Below are positions 34,624 to 44,239 of a DNA stretch of 64,000 bases, one piece after another (the first letter of the stretch is position 1; each line of letters begins with the position of its first letter). This DNA is from Martinezella lusitana. Its GTDB lineage: Bacteria > Pseudomonadota > Alphaproteobacteria > Rhizobiales > Rhizobiaceae. Below the pieces are notes generated by a model that did no database searches, was not told the DNA's origin, and was given only the letters and a program-made list of their open reading frames with translations. The translations under genes were made by a program, and so were the position numbers. The stretch spans positions 372,001 to 436,000 of the forward strand of contig NZ_JAFEVL010000048.1 in NCBI RefSeq assembly GCF_016901135.1, in the 5' to 3' direction.

Positions 34624-35116
34624 GTGCCAATGCTCCCGTCTTATAACTGTGACTGTTTATGGGACCTGCCGCATGCTTGCGGCCTGGGGATGGCCATCGA
34701 GTTAAATTTTGGCACATTCAGGGCGCAAATCTCCAGACATGGTTAACGTGCGTTAAACATGCTCAAAATATTGGCTTTTCATGATGTTGCACCGGCGAAG
34801 AAGGTTAATGGTCTCTTAATGATCCACTGCCTTTACGGTGGAGTTAATTGTCATGACTGGGGGAATGTGTCACTACGATACTGATAAATTGGGTCTTTGG
34901 CGCGTGCCTTTGCCCAAGGGGTGGATAGTGGTAATGTTTTCATAACATTCGTTTGAAAAAGCAGTTATCCACTCTGAATGTAATAGGAAATCCATCATCG
35001 ATAGAGATCGACGACGGAGGACCCCACGGGAGGCAGGGTTCGTCTTTTCTGGACACGGCGGAATTTCCGGAAACGACACGGCAAGCCCGATTTGAGTTGT
35101 AACGAGGCGTAACCGC
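34624..35116. other. 493-base intergenic region upstream of the giant coiled-coil gene
   Basis: AT-richer than its surroundings. It contains a CtrA-type box (34805-34819), a related TTAA-N6-TTAA (34743-34756) and a lone near-DnaA-box. No protein gene on either strand is convincing. It drives HPt to the left and the giant gene to the right. Confidence 0.6.
34805..34819. promoter_or_regulatory. Putative CtrA binding site
   Basis: TTAA-N7-TTAA, exactly the spacing of the alphaproteobacterial CtrA consensus (TTAA-N7-TTAAC), about 300 bases upstream of the giant gene. The last C is absent. Occurrence by chance in an AT-rich gap is possible. Confidence 0.45.
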
Positions 35117-38100
35117 ATGGCGAACAAAAAGTACATCGAGTCGGTCGAGGACAAAGCCTTCCAGGCATTGGACGAAGCTTTGCAGATCGATTTCAGTGAC
35201 GAGGACTTGGAGTCTCGCAGCAGCCCTACACCCGATGCCCCGGAGCGAAAATTGTCTGAGCCGACCAAGCAGACTAGGGACGACGCAGCCCCTAAGACGA
35301 CAGGCGCCGCACGCAACTCGACCACAACGGCCGCCACGCCACGCCCGGCTGAAGCGCCGAAGAGCCCGAACCTCGCAGCAGCCAACGATGCCAACCGGGC
35401 AAGCCCGGCCAGCATATTGAAGGCTCTGGACGGCGGCTCCCAGAGCCACGCGGTGCGCAACGCCACGATCTTTTCGTTGTTCTGGATCATCGGCGGCGTC
35501 GGCCTCGCCATGCTTCTCTATGGCACTCAGATCCGGAACATCCAGTCCGTCGCCGATCTCGCCGCCCTTCCCGGCGTCATTGCCTGCATCGTCGGCATCA
35601 TCGTTCCCGTTCTCCTGTTCTATGCCTTCGGCATGATGATCTCCCGTGCGCATGACATGCGCAATGCGGCCCGCTCCATGGCGGAAGTGGCCTTGCGCCT
35701 CGTCGAGCCGGAGACCGTCGCCTCCGATCGCATCATGACGGTCGGCCAGGCCGTGCGTCGCGAAGTCTCCGCTATGAACGAAGGCATCGAGCGCACCATC
35801 GCGCGCGCCACCGAACTGGAGACCCTCGTTCACACCGAGGTCAATGCGCTGGAGCGCAGCTACGCCGACAATGAACTGCGCGTACGCGGCCTCGTCCACG
35901 AACTCGGCGCCGAGCGCGACGCGATCGTCAACCACGCCGAGCGGATTCGCTCGTCGATCGTCGGCGTGCATGATCAAATCAAGGAAGATCTGTCGCTGGC
36001 GACGGAAGAGATCGCCGTGCGTCTTTCGACCTCGGGCGAAGCCTTCGCCTCGATGATTGACACGCGTGCCGCAGCGCTGATGGAAAAGTCGGATTCCGCG
36101 GTCAACGCGATCGGCACCCTGCTCGCCGCCAAGACCGACAGCCTGCTGCAGAACCTCAACGCCTCCGGCTTCGCGCTCAGCCAGGAATTCGACACACGCC
36201 TGGAATCTCTGTCGTCGACGCTTTCCGAACGCGGCAAGGAATTGCTCGGCCAGTTCGAAACCCGCGCCTCGACGCTCGACGCAAACACCGAAAAGCTCAA
36301 CACCGCACTCAACGAGCGCGCGCGCCAGCTGAATGAGACATTGGTGGCGCGAACCAAGGAGATCAGCGAGAGCCTCACCGGCGGCGAGCGTTCGATCACG
36401 GGCACGCTCGACGATGTGCTGACCAAGCTCAATACCGCGCTTGATGAAAAGGGCTCAAGCTTCCGCCAGAGCCTGCAGTCGACGGCTGACGATGCCATCA
36501 TGGACATCGATCTTCGCTCAGGTTTCTTCGATGAGCGCTTCCAGTCGACGATCGCGCAGCTTTCGACGGCCTTCGACGAACGCGTATCCCAATTCCACTC
36601 CGCCTTCGACAAGCGCGCCGGCACGCTCGACAGCAAGCTTTCGGAAAGCCTTGCTCGCATCAATGAGACCTTGGGCGGCAACTCCGATGCTCTGGAAGGC
36701 ATTCTGACCTCCAGCATCGAACGTCTGGGTTCCACTCTTACGGACCAGTCCTTTGCGCTGGCCACGACGCTGGCAACGGGCCAGGAAGTGCTGGAAAGCG
36801 CGATCGGCTCCAAGGCAGGCGAGATTACGTCCGCGCTCCAGAATGCCACCAGCGGCATTTCGTCGGCACTCACCTCGGGCACGGGCGAATTGAACACCAC
36901 CCTCGCCTCGCACGCCGGTGCCTTTACGTCGGCGGTCCAGGGTGTCACACGCGATGTCACGACCGCCCTGCAAAGCGGCACGGAAGAACTGACGACAGCC
37001 TTTGCCGGCGGCGCCAACAACATCAACAACACGCTCTCCGCGCGTACCAGTGAGATCACGCAGGCGCTCGGCTCAGCCCACGAGCGCATCGACACCGTCA
37101 TGGCCGCCCGCAGCAGCGCTCTGTTCGGCGCGCTCGCTGACAATCAGTCGCGCTTCGAGCAAACGCTCTCCGAACGTTCGGAAGGCATCGTCAATGCCGT
37201 CACCGGCTCTCACGAGCACCTGACCGCGGCTCTCGATGAGCGCACGTCGATGCTGGCGATTTCGCTGGCCGAGAACCAGCTTCGTCTCGAAAACACGCTG
37301 GCGAGCCGCACCGATGCCATCACCGGCATCATTGCCGACACGCACGGCAAAATCGCCGACACGCTCGACGACAAGACGATGGCCCTCGCCATTGCTCTTT
37401 CCGAGAGCCAGGCACGTCTCGAAGACACCGTCTCCGGACATGCCGAACATGTCGCAGGCACTTTGGACGAGAAGACAAAGGCGCTTGCGCGCGCACTTGC
37501 CGAGAGCCATGCTCGTCTGGAAAGCACCGTCTCCGGCCACGCGGAAAGCGTCACCAACGCGCTTGACGACAGGACGATGGCTCTCGCCATTGCGCTCTCC
37601 GAAAGCCAGGCACGGCTGGAAGATACCGTTTCCGGGCACGCCGAGCGGGTCGCCGACACCCTGGACGGCAAGACCAGTGCGCTCGCATCCGCGCTGACGA
37701 GCGGACAAGCGCATCTCGAGGAGACACTCGCCAATCGCGCCGAAGCGATCATCAAGGCATTTGCCGGCAATCATGCCGCATTGGCTGAAGCGCTGGATGA
37801 CAGGACGATGGCGCTCGCCATCGCGCTTTCCGAAAGCCAGGTCCGTCTGGAGAGCACCGTCTCCGGCCATGCGGAAAGTGTTGCCAACACATTGGACGAC
37901 AAGACGATGGCACTTGCCATCGCCCTTTCCGAAAGCCACGCGCGACTGGAAGACACCGTTTCCGGTCACGCCGAGCGCGTCGCCGATACGCTTGATGGTA
38001 GAACAAGGGCACTTTCCGACGTTCTGACGGGCGGTCAATCCCGCCTCGAGGCAACGCTGGCCAATCGCGCCGAAGCGATCACCAACGCATTCACCGGCAA

Positions 38101-41100
38101 TCACGCTGCGCTGGCCGATGCCCTGGACGAGAAGGCTATGGCCCTGGCCATTTCGCTTTCCGACACCCAGTCTCGCCTCGAGGACACCCTTTCCGGCCGT
38201 CTGGACGCACTTTCCGACACGGTAGCCGGCACCCACGACAAGATCGTCAACAGCCTCGACGATCGGACGATGGCACTGGCGATCGCCCTTTCGGAGAATC
38301 AGGCAAAGCTTGAGGAAACTCTGACGAACAGTGCCCAGGCTATTGCCCACACCGTCTCCAGCGGCCACGAAGCGCTGACCAATACGCTCGACGACAAGAG
38401 CATGGCCTTTGCGATTTCTCTTGCCGAGAACCAGAGCCGCTTCGAAAACACCCTGGAATCGCGCGCCAATGCACTGCTCGACAGCGTCTCTGGCGCAGAG
38501 TCTCGCGTGACCGATGCCTTCGGCGACAAGGCGGATGCCATTCGCGCCGCCTATACCGAAAATCAGGCTCGCCTCGACCGTTCGCTTGCCGCCCATACCG
38601 AATCCCTGTCGGGACTGCTCGGCAGCAGCAGCGACCGGGTCGAGAATGTTCTCGGCACCACGACGCGCCAGCTCGAAAATACCCTCGGCGCCGGCCTGTC
38701 CCAGATGGACCAGAGCCTGGCCTCGGCCTATGAGCGCATGCGCTCGACGCTGGAGGATCGCAGCCACGAGATCAGCCTGACGCTCCGCGACGCACATGAG
38801 CAACTCGACAACACGCTGCTCGAACAGACGACCGCGATCGGCACGTCCATCGCCACCAGCGCCAGTATGCTGGAAATGTCGCTCGAGGATCGCGAGGCCT
38901 CGCTGCGCCAAAGCATTGATGCCAGCGCGAGGGCTTTGGAAGAACGCCTGAACAGCGGCGCCGGCGATATCGCGGGCCGCATACAGCTGGCCGCTGGCGA
39001 CATTGCGCGCTCGGCCGAGACCTTCTCGTCCAACCTCAATCAGTCGATTGACGGCATGACCAACCGCTTCGCCGAAACCGGTTCCCGCGTCGAGGCCAGC
39101 CTGTCGACTCTCGAGAACCGCATCCACGAAGGCGTCGGCGGCGTTGCTGCCCAGGTCGACGCAGCCGGCAACCGTCTTTCCGAGACGCTGGCGAGCGGTG
39201 CAACTCAGATAGATCAGAGCGGCAGCACGGCTGCCGCACGCATCGAAGAGCGTCTGTCGACCATGGATCGCGCGCTCAATGTCGGCCTGGAAGCCGTCAA
39301 CCGCACGATCGAAGGCAAGGCCGCAAATCTCGCCACGACACTGCGTACCGCCGTTGCCGACGCCGCTCAGGGCATGGACAGCGAGGCTACGCGCACAGCC
39401 GATCTGCTTGCTAGCACCGGTCAGCAGTTTGCCGACAATCTCGGCAGCCACAGCGATGCTTTCACCCGCGCCATGAGCGAGCGCTCCGATGATCTAGTCA
39501 ACCGCGTCTCGGAAACGCAGAACCGGCTGGCGAGCCAGGCCGCAGCCGTTGCCCAGACCTTCTCGGAGGCCGGCAACGCGATCGTCGCCAAGGTTGCCGA
39601 AGCCGAAGGTCTCGTCAGCAATCAGGTCGACACGATTTCTCAGGCTCTGTCATCAGCCGAAGAGTCGCTGGAAGCCCGTGGCGCCTCCATCCGCAATACG
39701 CTGACCGGCGGCAGCGAGCAGATCGCTTCGACCATGGCGCAGGTCGAACGTGCCCTTGATGAGCGCGGAAACGCCATCCGCACCTCACTCGAAGACCGCG
39801 CCCGCCAGATCGACGCCACGCTCACCGATGTCGACAAGGCACTGGAAGCGCGCGGCGCATCGATCCGCACTTCGCTCGACGAGCGCACCCGCGAGCTGAA
39901 CTCCATGCTGGCAGGCCGTTCCACAGAACTGTCGCGCCTCATCGACGAAAAGGCCCGCCCGATCGTCGACCGTTATGCGGCAACGGGCCAGGAAGCAGCG
40001 GCCCTCATCTCGGCGGCGGCTCAGGAAAGCAGTGATCGCCTGCGCGCCGAAAACACCGCCCTGATCAACGCCATCGCATCGCGCACCGAACACGCAGTCA
40101 ACACCGTCAGCTCGCTCGAAAACAATCTGTTGGCAAGCGTCAACGGCATCATCGCCCGCCTGGCGGAAAACAACTCGACGATCGCCGGTCTGCTGACCAA
40201 TGCCGCTACCGAGTTCGCGACCGTGGACGATCGCCTTAGCGCGACCTCGGTACGCTTCGCCGAATCCGCCGCGAAGGCCGGCGAGATGGTTTCGGCCTCC
40301 TCGCGCCTCCTCGAAGGCAAGGTCGACAAGCTCTCGGAAATCACCGGCCAGACCCTGTCGCAGGTCGGCAACATCGTCGGTCGCTTCGACGAGCATTCCA
40401 AAGTGCTGTCGCAGGCATCCCAGCTTCTGGGTGCTGCGCAATCCAACCTCGTGTCGACGCTTGAGGAACGCGAAACGGCATTGCAGAACCTGGCCGTCGG
40501 GCTCGTTCAGCGCTCGGAAGAGATCGAGAACACCATGCGCGCCCTCGGCTCGATGGTGGAAACTGCCTTCGACCGCGCCGAACAGCGCTCCAACCAGGTC
40601 ACCGGCAATCTGCGCCAGAGCGTGCAGTCTTCCTTTGCAGATATCGGCCGCGTACTCTCCGAAACGGAAAAGCGGGCCGAGGACGCAGCGGAGAGCATGC
40701 GCGGCGTACTTCACAAGGCCAGCGAAGACGCGAGCCAGGCAGTGGAAAGCACCTTCGCGAGTGCCGAGCGTCGCTCCAACGACCTGAGCAACCGTCTTCG
40801 CGGCGGCCTCACGGCTTCCTTGTCCGAAGTCGAGCAGATGTTTGCCGAAGCCGGCAAGACGTCTGATGGCGCGGCTCAGCAGCTGCGCGAGACCCTGCGT
40901 GTTGCTGTCGATGACGCTGTCGGCCGCTTCGCCGGGGCAACCGACGAGATCCGCCGTTCGGCCGGCGATATCCGCAGGGAACTCGACCTGACCCGCAGCG
41001 AATTGAAGCGCGGCGCCTTCGATCTTCCCGAAGAGGCCAAGGAAAGCGCTGCCGCCATGCGTCGCGCCGTGGCCGAACAGATCAAGGCCCTGCAGGACAT

Positions 41101-41881
41101 CTCGCAGATCGTCGGCCGCTCGACGCAGCAGCTGGAGATCTCCGAGCCCTCAGCTCGCGCGCTGGCAGACGCACAGCCGGCCCAGCGCCCGCGGCCGGCG
41201 GCACCTGCCCCGACCGCAGCCGCCGCTCCCAGGCCACAACAGCCTGCTCCGCAACAACCTGCTCCACAGCAGCCCGCTCCCCAGCAGAGCGTACAGCAAC
41301 CGCCGCAGCCTTCGATCGAATCCTTGGGCCTGCGCGGCTCCATCCCGGCTGCTCAGCCGCAGCGACCGGCAGAGACGCCCGCTCCGGCCCGCCAGGAAAC
41401 GGCAGGCGGCGGCTGGATCAGCGATCTGCTGCGCGGCGCATCTCGCGACGAGAACGCCGAGCTGCCGCCGGCCCGCCAGACCGCGCCGCGTCAGCAGACA
41501 GAAACGGCAGCGGCTCCCGTGGCCCGCAATCCGCGTCACGTCGTGGAATCGCTGAATTCACTGTCGGTCGATATCGCCCGCGCCATCGATCATGATGCGT
41601 CGGTCGATCTGTGGCGCCGCTACCAGCGCGGCGAACGGGATGTCTTCACTCGCCGTCTCTATACGCTGAAGGGCCAGCAGACCTTCGACGAAATCAAGCG
41701 CAAGTATGATCGCGAGCCGGAATTCCGCACCGCGGTCGATCGCTACATCGCCGATTTCGAAAAGCTGCTTACCGACGTTGCCCGCACCGACCGCGACCGC
41801 ACCGTCACGCAATCCTACCTCACCTCGGATACCGGCAAGGTCTACACCATGCTGGCGCATGCCGCGGGCCGCCTGAGCTGA
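35117..41881 (+). CDS. Giant membrane-anchored hendecad coiled-coil protein (2254 aa)
   Basis: Layout: acidic and disordered N-terminus (1-110); two transmembrane segments (about 116-136, 152-174); a very long helical region (about 180-2000) of apolipoprotein-like repeats; a Pro/Gln-rich linker with PAPQQ repeats (about 2018-2080); and a conserved-looking globular C-terminus (about 2138-2254, starting NPRHVVESLNSLSVDIARAI). The anchor LDD(K/R)TMALAIALSESQARLE recurs from residue 750 to 1091 at intervals of 33 or 44, always a multiple of 11, so the strand forms an 11-residue (hendecad) coiled coil. Residues 783-892 and 893-1002 are a 110-residue tandem duplication. Similar proteins in rhizobia are annotated as kinesin-like or apolipoprotein-like without known function. 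A role in tethering the envelope or cell poles is inference. Start ATG has CGAGG nine bases upstream. Confidence 0.9.
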   Translation: MANKKYIESVEDKAFQALDEALQIDFSDEDLESRSSPTPDAPERKLSEPTKQTRDDAAPKTTGAARNSTTTAATPRPAEAPKSPNLAAANDANRASPASILKALDGGSQSHAVRNATIFSLFWIIGGVGLAMLLYGTQIRNIQSVADLAALPGVIACIVGIIVPVLLFYAFGMMISRAHDMRNAARSMAEVALRLVEPETVASDRIMTVGQAVRREVSAMNEGIERTIARATELETLVHTEVNALERSYADNELRVRGLVHELGAERDAIVNHAERIRSSIVGVHDQIKEDLSLATEEIAVRLSTSGEAFASMIDTRAAALMEKSDSAVNAIGTLLAAKTDSLLQNLNASGFALSQEFDTRLESLSSTLSERGKELLGQFETRASTLDANTEKLNTALNERARQLNETLVARTKEISESLTGGERSITGTLDDVLTKLNTALDEKGSSFRQSLQSTADDAIMDIDLRSGFFDERFQSTIAQLSTAFDERVSQFHSAFDKRAGTLDSKLSESLARINETLGGNSDALEGILTSSIERLGSTLTDQSFALATTLATGQEVLESAIGSKAGEITSALQNATSGISSALTSGTGELNTTLASHAGAFTSAVQGVTRDVTTALQSGTEELTTAFAGGANNINNTLSARTSEITQALGSAHERIDTVMAARSSALFGALADNQSRFEQTLSERSEGIVNAVTGSHEHLTAALDERTSMLAISLAENQLRLENTLASRTDAITGIIADTHGKIADTLDDKTMALAIALSESQARLEDTVSGHAEHVAGTLDEKTKALARALAESHARLESTVSGHAESVTNALDDRTMALAIALSESQARLEDTVSGHAERVADTLDGKTSALASALTSGQAHLEETLANRAEAIIKAFAGNHAALAEALDDRTMALAIALSESQVRLESTVSGHAESVANTLDDKTMALAIALSESHARLEDTVSGHAERVADTLDGRTRALSDVLTGGQSRLEATLANRAEAITNAFTGNHAALADALDEKAMALAISLSDTQSRLEDTLSGRLDALSDTVAGTHDKIVNSLDDRTMALAIALSENQAKLEETLTNSAQAIAHTVSSGHEALTNTLDDKSMAFAISLAENQSRFENTLESRANALLDSVSGAESRVTDAFGDKADAIRAAYTENQARLDRSLAAHTESLSGLLGSSSDRVENVLGTTTRQLENTLGAGLSQMDQSLASAYERMRSTLEDRSHEISLTLRDAHEQLDNTLLEQTTAIGTSIATSASMLEMSLEDREASLRQSIDASARALEERLNSGAGDIAGRIQLAAGDIARSAETFSSNLNQSIDGMTNRFAETGSRVEASLSTLENRIHEGVGGVAAQVDAAGNRLSETLASGATQIDQSGSTAAARIEERLSTMDRALNVGLEAVNRTIEGKAANLATTLRTAVADAAQGMDSEATRTADLLASTGQQFADNLGSHSDAFTRAMSERSDDLVNRVSETQNRLASQAAAVAQTFSEAGNAIVAKVAEAEGLVSNQVDTISQALSSAEESLEARGASIRNTLTGGSEQIASTMAQVERALDERGNAIRTSLEDRARQIDATLTDVDKALEARGASIRTSLDERTRELNSMLAGRSTELSRLIDEKARPIVDRYAATGQEAAALISAAAQESSDRLRAENTALINAIASRTEHAVNTVSSLENNLLASVNGIIARLAENNSTIAGLLTNAATEFATVDDRLSATSVRFAESAAKAGEMVSASSRLLEGKVDKLSEITGQTLSQVGNIVGRFDEHSKVLSQASQLLGAAQSNLVSTLEERETALQNLAVGLVQRSEEIENTMRALGSMVETAFDRAEQRSNQVTGNLRQSVQSSFADIGRVLSETEKRAEDAAESMRGVLHKASEDASQAVESTFASAERRSNDLSNRLRGGLTASLSEVEQMFAEAGKTSDGAAQQLRETLRVAVDDAVGRFAGATDEIRRSAGDIRRELDLTRSELKRGAFDLPEEAKESAAAMRRAVAEQIKALQDISQIVGRSTQQLEISEPSARALADAQPAQRPRPAAPAPTAAAAPRPQQPAPQQPAPQQPAPQQSVQQPPQPSIESLGLRGSIPAAQPQRPAETPAPARQETAGGGWISDLLRGASRDENAELPPARQTAPRQQTETAAAPVARNPRHVVESLNSLSVDIARAIDHDASVDLWRRYQRGERDVFTRRLYTLKGQQTFDEIKRKYDREPEFRTAVDRYIADFEKLLTDVARTDRDRTVTQSYLTSDTGKVYTMLAHAAGRLS
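37463..38122 (+). repeat. 330-bp in-frame tandem duplication inside the giant gene
   Basis: 37463-37792 and 37793-38122 encode two 110-residue blocks (33+33+44) that differ at few positions: each runs LESTVSGHAES, then LEDTVSGHAERVADTLDG, then LANRAEAI and GNHAALA. The DNA is similar enough for copy-number change by slippage or recombination. It is coding repeat, not a CRISPR array. Confidence 0.85.
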
Positions 41882-41905
41882 GATTGAGGTAAGACGAAAT
41901 ACGAG

Positions 41906-41934
41906 AAAATCCCCGGCTAAATGCCGGGGATTTT
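41906..41934 (+). terminator. Terminator of the giant coiled-coil gene
   Basis: A 12-base perfect stem (AAAATCCCCGGC with GCCGGGGATTTT), 5-base loop, 24 bases after the stop. Confidence 0.85.
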
Positions 41935-41975
41935 GATTCGCGCCGATATCGGAGGATGAACGGCAATAGATACAA

Positions 41976-42000
41976 AAAGGCGGCCTTGAAGGCCGCCTTT
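41976..42000 (-). terminator. Terminator of the RcnB-like gene
   Basis: A 10-base perfect stem (AAAGGCGGCC with GGCCGCCTTT), 5-base loop; on the minus strand it continues into TTTTTG. Confidence 0.8.
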
Positions 42001-42025
42001 ACGCTATAGCCGACAGCCGATCGGA

Positions 42026-42352
42026 CTACCGGGCGTCATGCACCTTCGAAATGAGGCCGCTGGTAATGCCGACAAGCAGGAAACTTCCGTTGATGCGAAC
42101 CCAATGATAGCCGCGCGGAGGCGCCGTCAGTCGGTAAGTACGATAGTCGATCTCGGCCGCGCGATGCCGGTCGGAGGCGGACAAGCGCCGGCCCTTAACC
42201 CAGCCGCCCTTGCGAACGACCACCTTCTTCTTCACCACTTCTTTCTCAACGACGACCTGTTTGCCGGTCGGCGCTGGCTTGACTTGCGCTGTCGCAGCCA
42301 GCGGCATCGCCAGGACCGACGCCGCAAGAAGGACGGTGAAGATTTTTCTCAT
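42026..42352 (-). CDS. RcnB family periplasmic protein
   Basis: 108 residues. A signal peptide (MRKIFTVLLAASVLAMPLAA then TAQ) is followed by a lysine/valine-rich linker (VVVEKEVVKKKVVVRKGG) and the RcnB core: YRTYRLTAPPRGYHWVRING, then FLLVGITSGLI. RcnB proteins tune nickel/cobalt export in E. coli, but most rhizobial members have no metal gene beside them, as here. Start chosen at the signal peptide (GAGGA eight bases upstream); 17 upstream codons are open. Confidence 0.85.
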   Translation of the reverse strand: MRKIFTVLLAASVLAMPLAATAQVKPAPTGKQVVVEKEVVKKKVVVRKGGWVKGRRLSASDRHRAAEIDYRTYRLTAPPRGYHWVRINGSFLLVGITSGLISKVHDAR

Positions 42353-42495
42353 TGGTTGTTTCCTCGTTTCAGAATCTGCGCGCGAACCTATCCCGCCGGA
42401 CATGAAGCGAATCTGACGGTTGGATTACAATTTCGTAATGAAAATGATCAGCTTGTGTGAATTTCCTCAAATACCGTCACAAGCCGCTGACGACT

Positions 42496-44106
42496 TCAAA
42501 GCTCATCATAATTGAACCAGTCGAAATCCGCTATCTTCGCGCGTCCCGATGTATCGAAGGCAAACATGCCGGCAAAGGCGCCGGTGAACGAACCATGCTC
42601 GCCGCGACCGCCCTCATCCGAAATGAGCCCGGCATCAAGCACGGGACCGATGGCCTGCCACGCCCCCATGCCTTCCGCCTGCCAGAAGAACTGAAGGTCG
42701 TTGTCGCGCACTTCCATGGCAAGCTGGATCCGCCCGTCGGGCACGGCGACACCGGCATCGATCGGAAAGCTCAAACGGCCGTTCGGATAGTCGCCGGGGC
42801 AGGTCATGATGGTGACGCAGCGCCCGAGCTTCTCATGCAGGGTCACGGCAATCGCATGCAGCTTGAAGCGATTGTAGTAATGCGTCAGGCCCGCGACCTG
42901 CTGATAGGTGTCCGGCTCGAATTCGATGACTGTTTCGGCGCGAAAGCTGTGATGTTCCTGCCGCCGGGCGACGAGAGCCTGCTCGAACCAGGAGCCGATA
43001 CTCTCGCGAGCGAAAAGCCTCAGATGGCCTGATCGCTCCGTCAGGCTGAAGATCCGCTCCGGCTGCGGGGTGCGCAGCCACTGGAAATCCATCGGCAATG
43101 TGCGCTCGTCAAAATTATAGCCGCTGCGGCGGGGCTTCTCGATGCGCTCGGCGCCATTCAGGCCCGGCACCTCGACATCTGGCACGCTGGTGCCGTTTTC
43201 CAGGTAAAGCCAGCCGTCGTCCTTCCAAACGCACTTCTGCAAGCCGGTCTCGCGGCCGAGTGTACAACGGCGATGCGGCGGCAGCGGCCGGCCGCACAGA
43301 TGCGTGTGGTAGAACTGGCCGTCATGTGTCTCGACATACTGGCCATGCCCGGCTCTTTGCAGCGCTGCCTCCGGATGATCCTTGGACGTGATCAGATATT
43401 TGTTCGGATGCAGCTCATAGGGGCCGTCGATTTCGCGCGAGCGTGCCATGGTCACGGCATGATCGTAGCCGGTGCCGCCTTCTGCCGTGGTCAGATAATA
43501 CCAGCCATCGCGCTTGAAGAGATGCGGTCCTTCGACCAGGCCGAGATCGGTGCCTGAGAAGATATTCCTGATCGGCCCTTTCAGGGATTTCGTCGCCGCA
43601 TCCCATTCCTGCAGGAGAATGCCGTCGAAGGCGGGCGTCTTCGGTGAACCGCCATAGCTCTCCGTTCGGTGGTTCCACTGCATGTTGACGAACCACTTGC
43701 GCCCGTCATCATCATGAAACAGCGATGGGTCGAAGCCGGAGGAATTGACGTAGGACGGCTCGGACCATTCGCCTTCGATGGTCGGCGAGGTCACGATATA
43801 ATTATGCGCGTCCTTGAAGTTGCCGTCATAGCGCTTGACGTCGGTATAGACGAGCCAGAACAGACCATCCGCATGGGAAAGGCACGGCGCCCAGATGCCG
43901 CAGCTGTCGGGTTCGCCGCGCATGTTGAGCTGCGACGCCCGCTCCAGCGGCCGGCGCACCAGCGTCCAGTTCACCAGATCGCGCGAATGATGGATCTGCA
44001 CGCCCGGATACCATTCGAATGTCGATGTGGCGATATAGTAGTCCTCGCCGACGCGGCAGATGGACGGATCGGGATTGAAGCCCGGCAGGATCGGGTTGCG
44101 GATCAT
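42496..44106 (-). CDS. Glycoside hydrolase family 43 (beta-xylosidase type)
   Basis: 536 residues. The five-bladed propeller comes first (to about 310), then the C-terminal beta-sandwich of GH43 xylosidases. The catalytic triad is intact: general base D13 in NPDPS, pKa modulator D126 in GFDPSLF and general acid E192 in VEGPHLF. No signal peptide, so it acts in the cytoplasm on imported oligosaccharide, probably xylosides or arabinosides. It ends the sugar locus, 133 bases from the aldo/keto reductase, with a long hairpin between them. Confidence 0.92.
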   Translation of the reverse strand: MIRNPILPGFNPDPSICRVGEDYYIATSTFEWYPGVQIHHSRDLVNWTLVRRPLERASQLNMRGEPDSCGIWAPCLSHADGLFWLVYTDVKRYDGNFKDAHNYIVTSPTIEGEWSEPSYVNSSGFDPSLFHDDDGRKWFVNMQWNHRTESYGGSPKTPAFDGILLQEWDAATKSLKGPIRNIFSGTDLGLVEGPHLFKRDGWYYLTTAEGGTGYDHAVTMARSREIDGPYELHPNKYLITSKDHPEAALQRAGHGQYVETHDGQFYHTHLCGRPLPPHRRCTLGRETGLQKCVWKDDGWLYLENGTSVPDVEVPGLNGAERIEKPRRSGYNFDERTLPMDFQWLRTPQPERIFSLTERSGHLRLFARESIGSWFEQALVARRQEHHSFRAETVIEFEPDTYQQVAGLTHYYNRFKLHAIAVTLHEKLGRCVTIMTCPGDYPNGRLSFPIDAGVAVPDGRIQLAMEVRDNDLQFFWQAEGMGAWQAIGPVLDAGLISDEGGRGEHGSFTGAFAGMFAFDTSGRAKIADFDWFNYDEL

Positions 44107-44200
44107 CGGACATCTCCTCCAGAGAACACATCAATATGCGCCGTTCGGACGGCAATAGAAACAATGACCGGCGACCCGCAGTCCGTTCCACCGGACAAAG

Positions 44201-44233
44201 CAAGACGCCCGGAACCAGGTTCCGGGCGTCTTG
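44201..44233 (-). terminator. Long hairpin after the aldo/keto reductase gene
   Basis: A perfect 15-base inverted repeat (CAAGACGCCCGGAAC with GTTCCGGGCGTCTTG) with a 3-base loop; only a short T run follows. Terminator or stability element between the reductase and GH43 genes. Confidence 0.65.
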
Positions 44234-44239
44234 GGGTTA

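Noticed and set aside
34965..34973. TTATCCACT, a near DnaA box, with an AT-rich surround
   Set aside because: Single box in 490 bases with no dnaA, dnaN, parAB or hemE nearby; not enough for a replication origin.
34873..35977. Long minus-strand frames over the start of the giant gene
   Set aside because: They overlap the sense gene's promoter and membrane region, have no start signal and no domain.
37360..38400. Regularly spaced repeats that might be taken for a CRISPR array
   Set aside because: Units are 99 or 132 bases, in frame, without constant spacer structure, and encode a continuous coiled coil; no cas genes are nearby.
37073..39451. 792-codon open frame on the minus strand inside the giant coiled-coil gene
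   Set aside because: It is antisense to a frame with far better coding character. The long openness comes from the repeated, GC-rich codon pattern of the sense strand; the product has no recognisable domain and no start signal.
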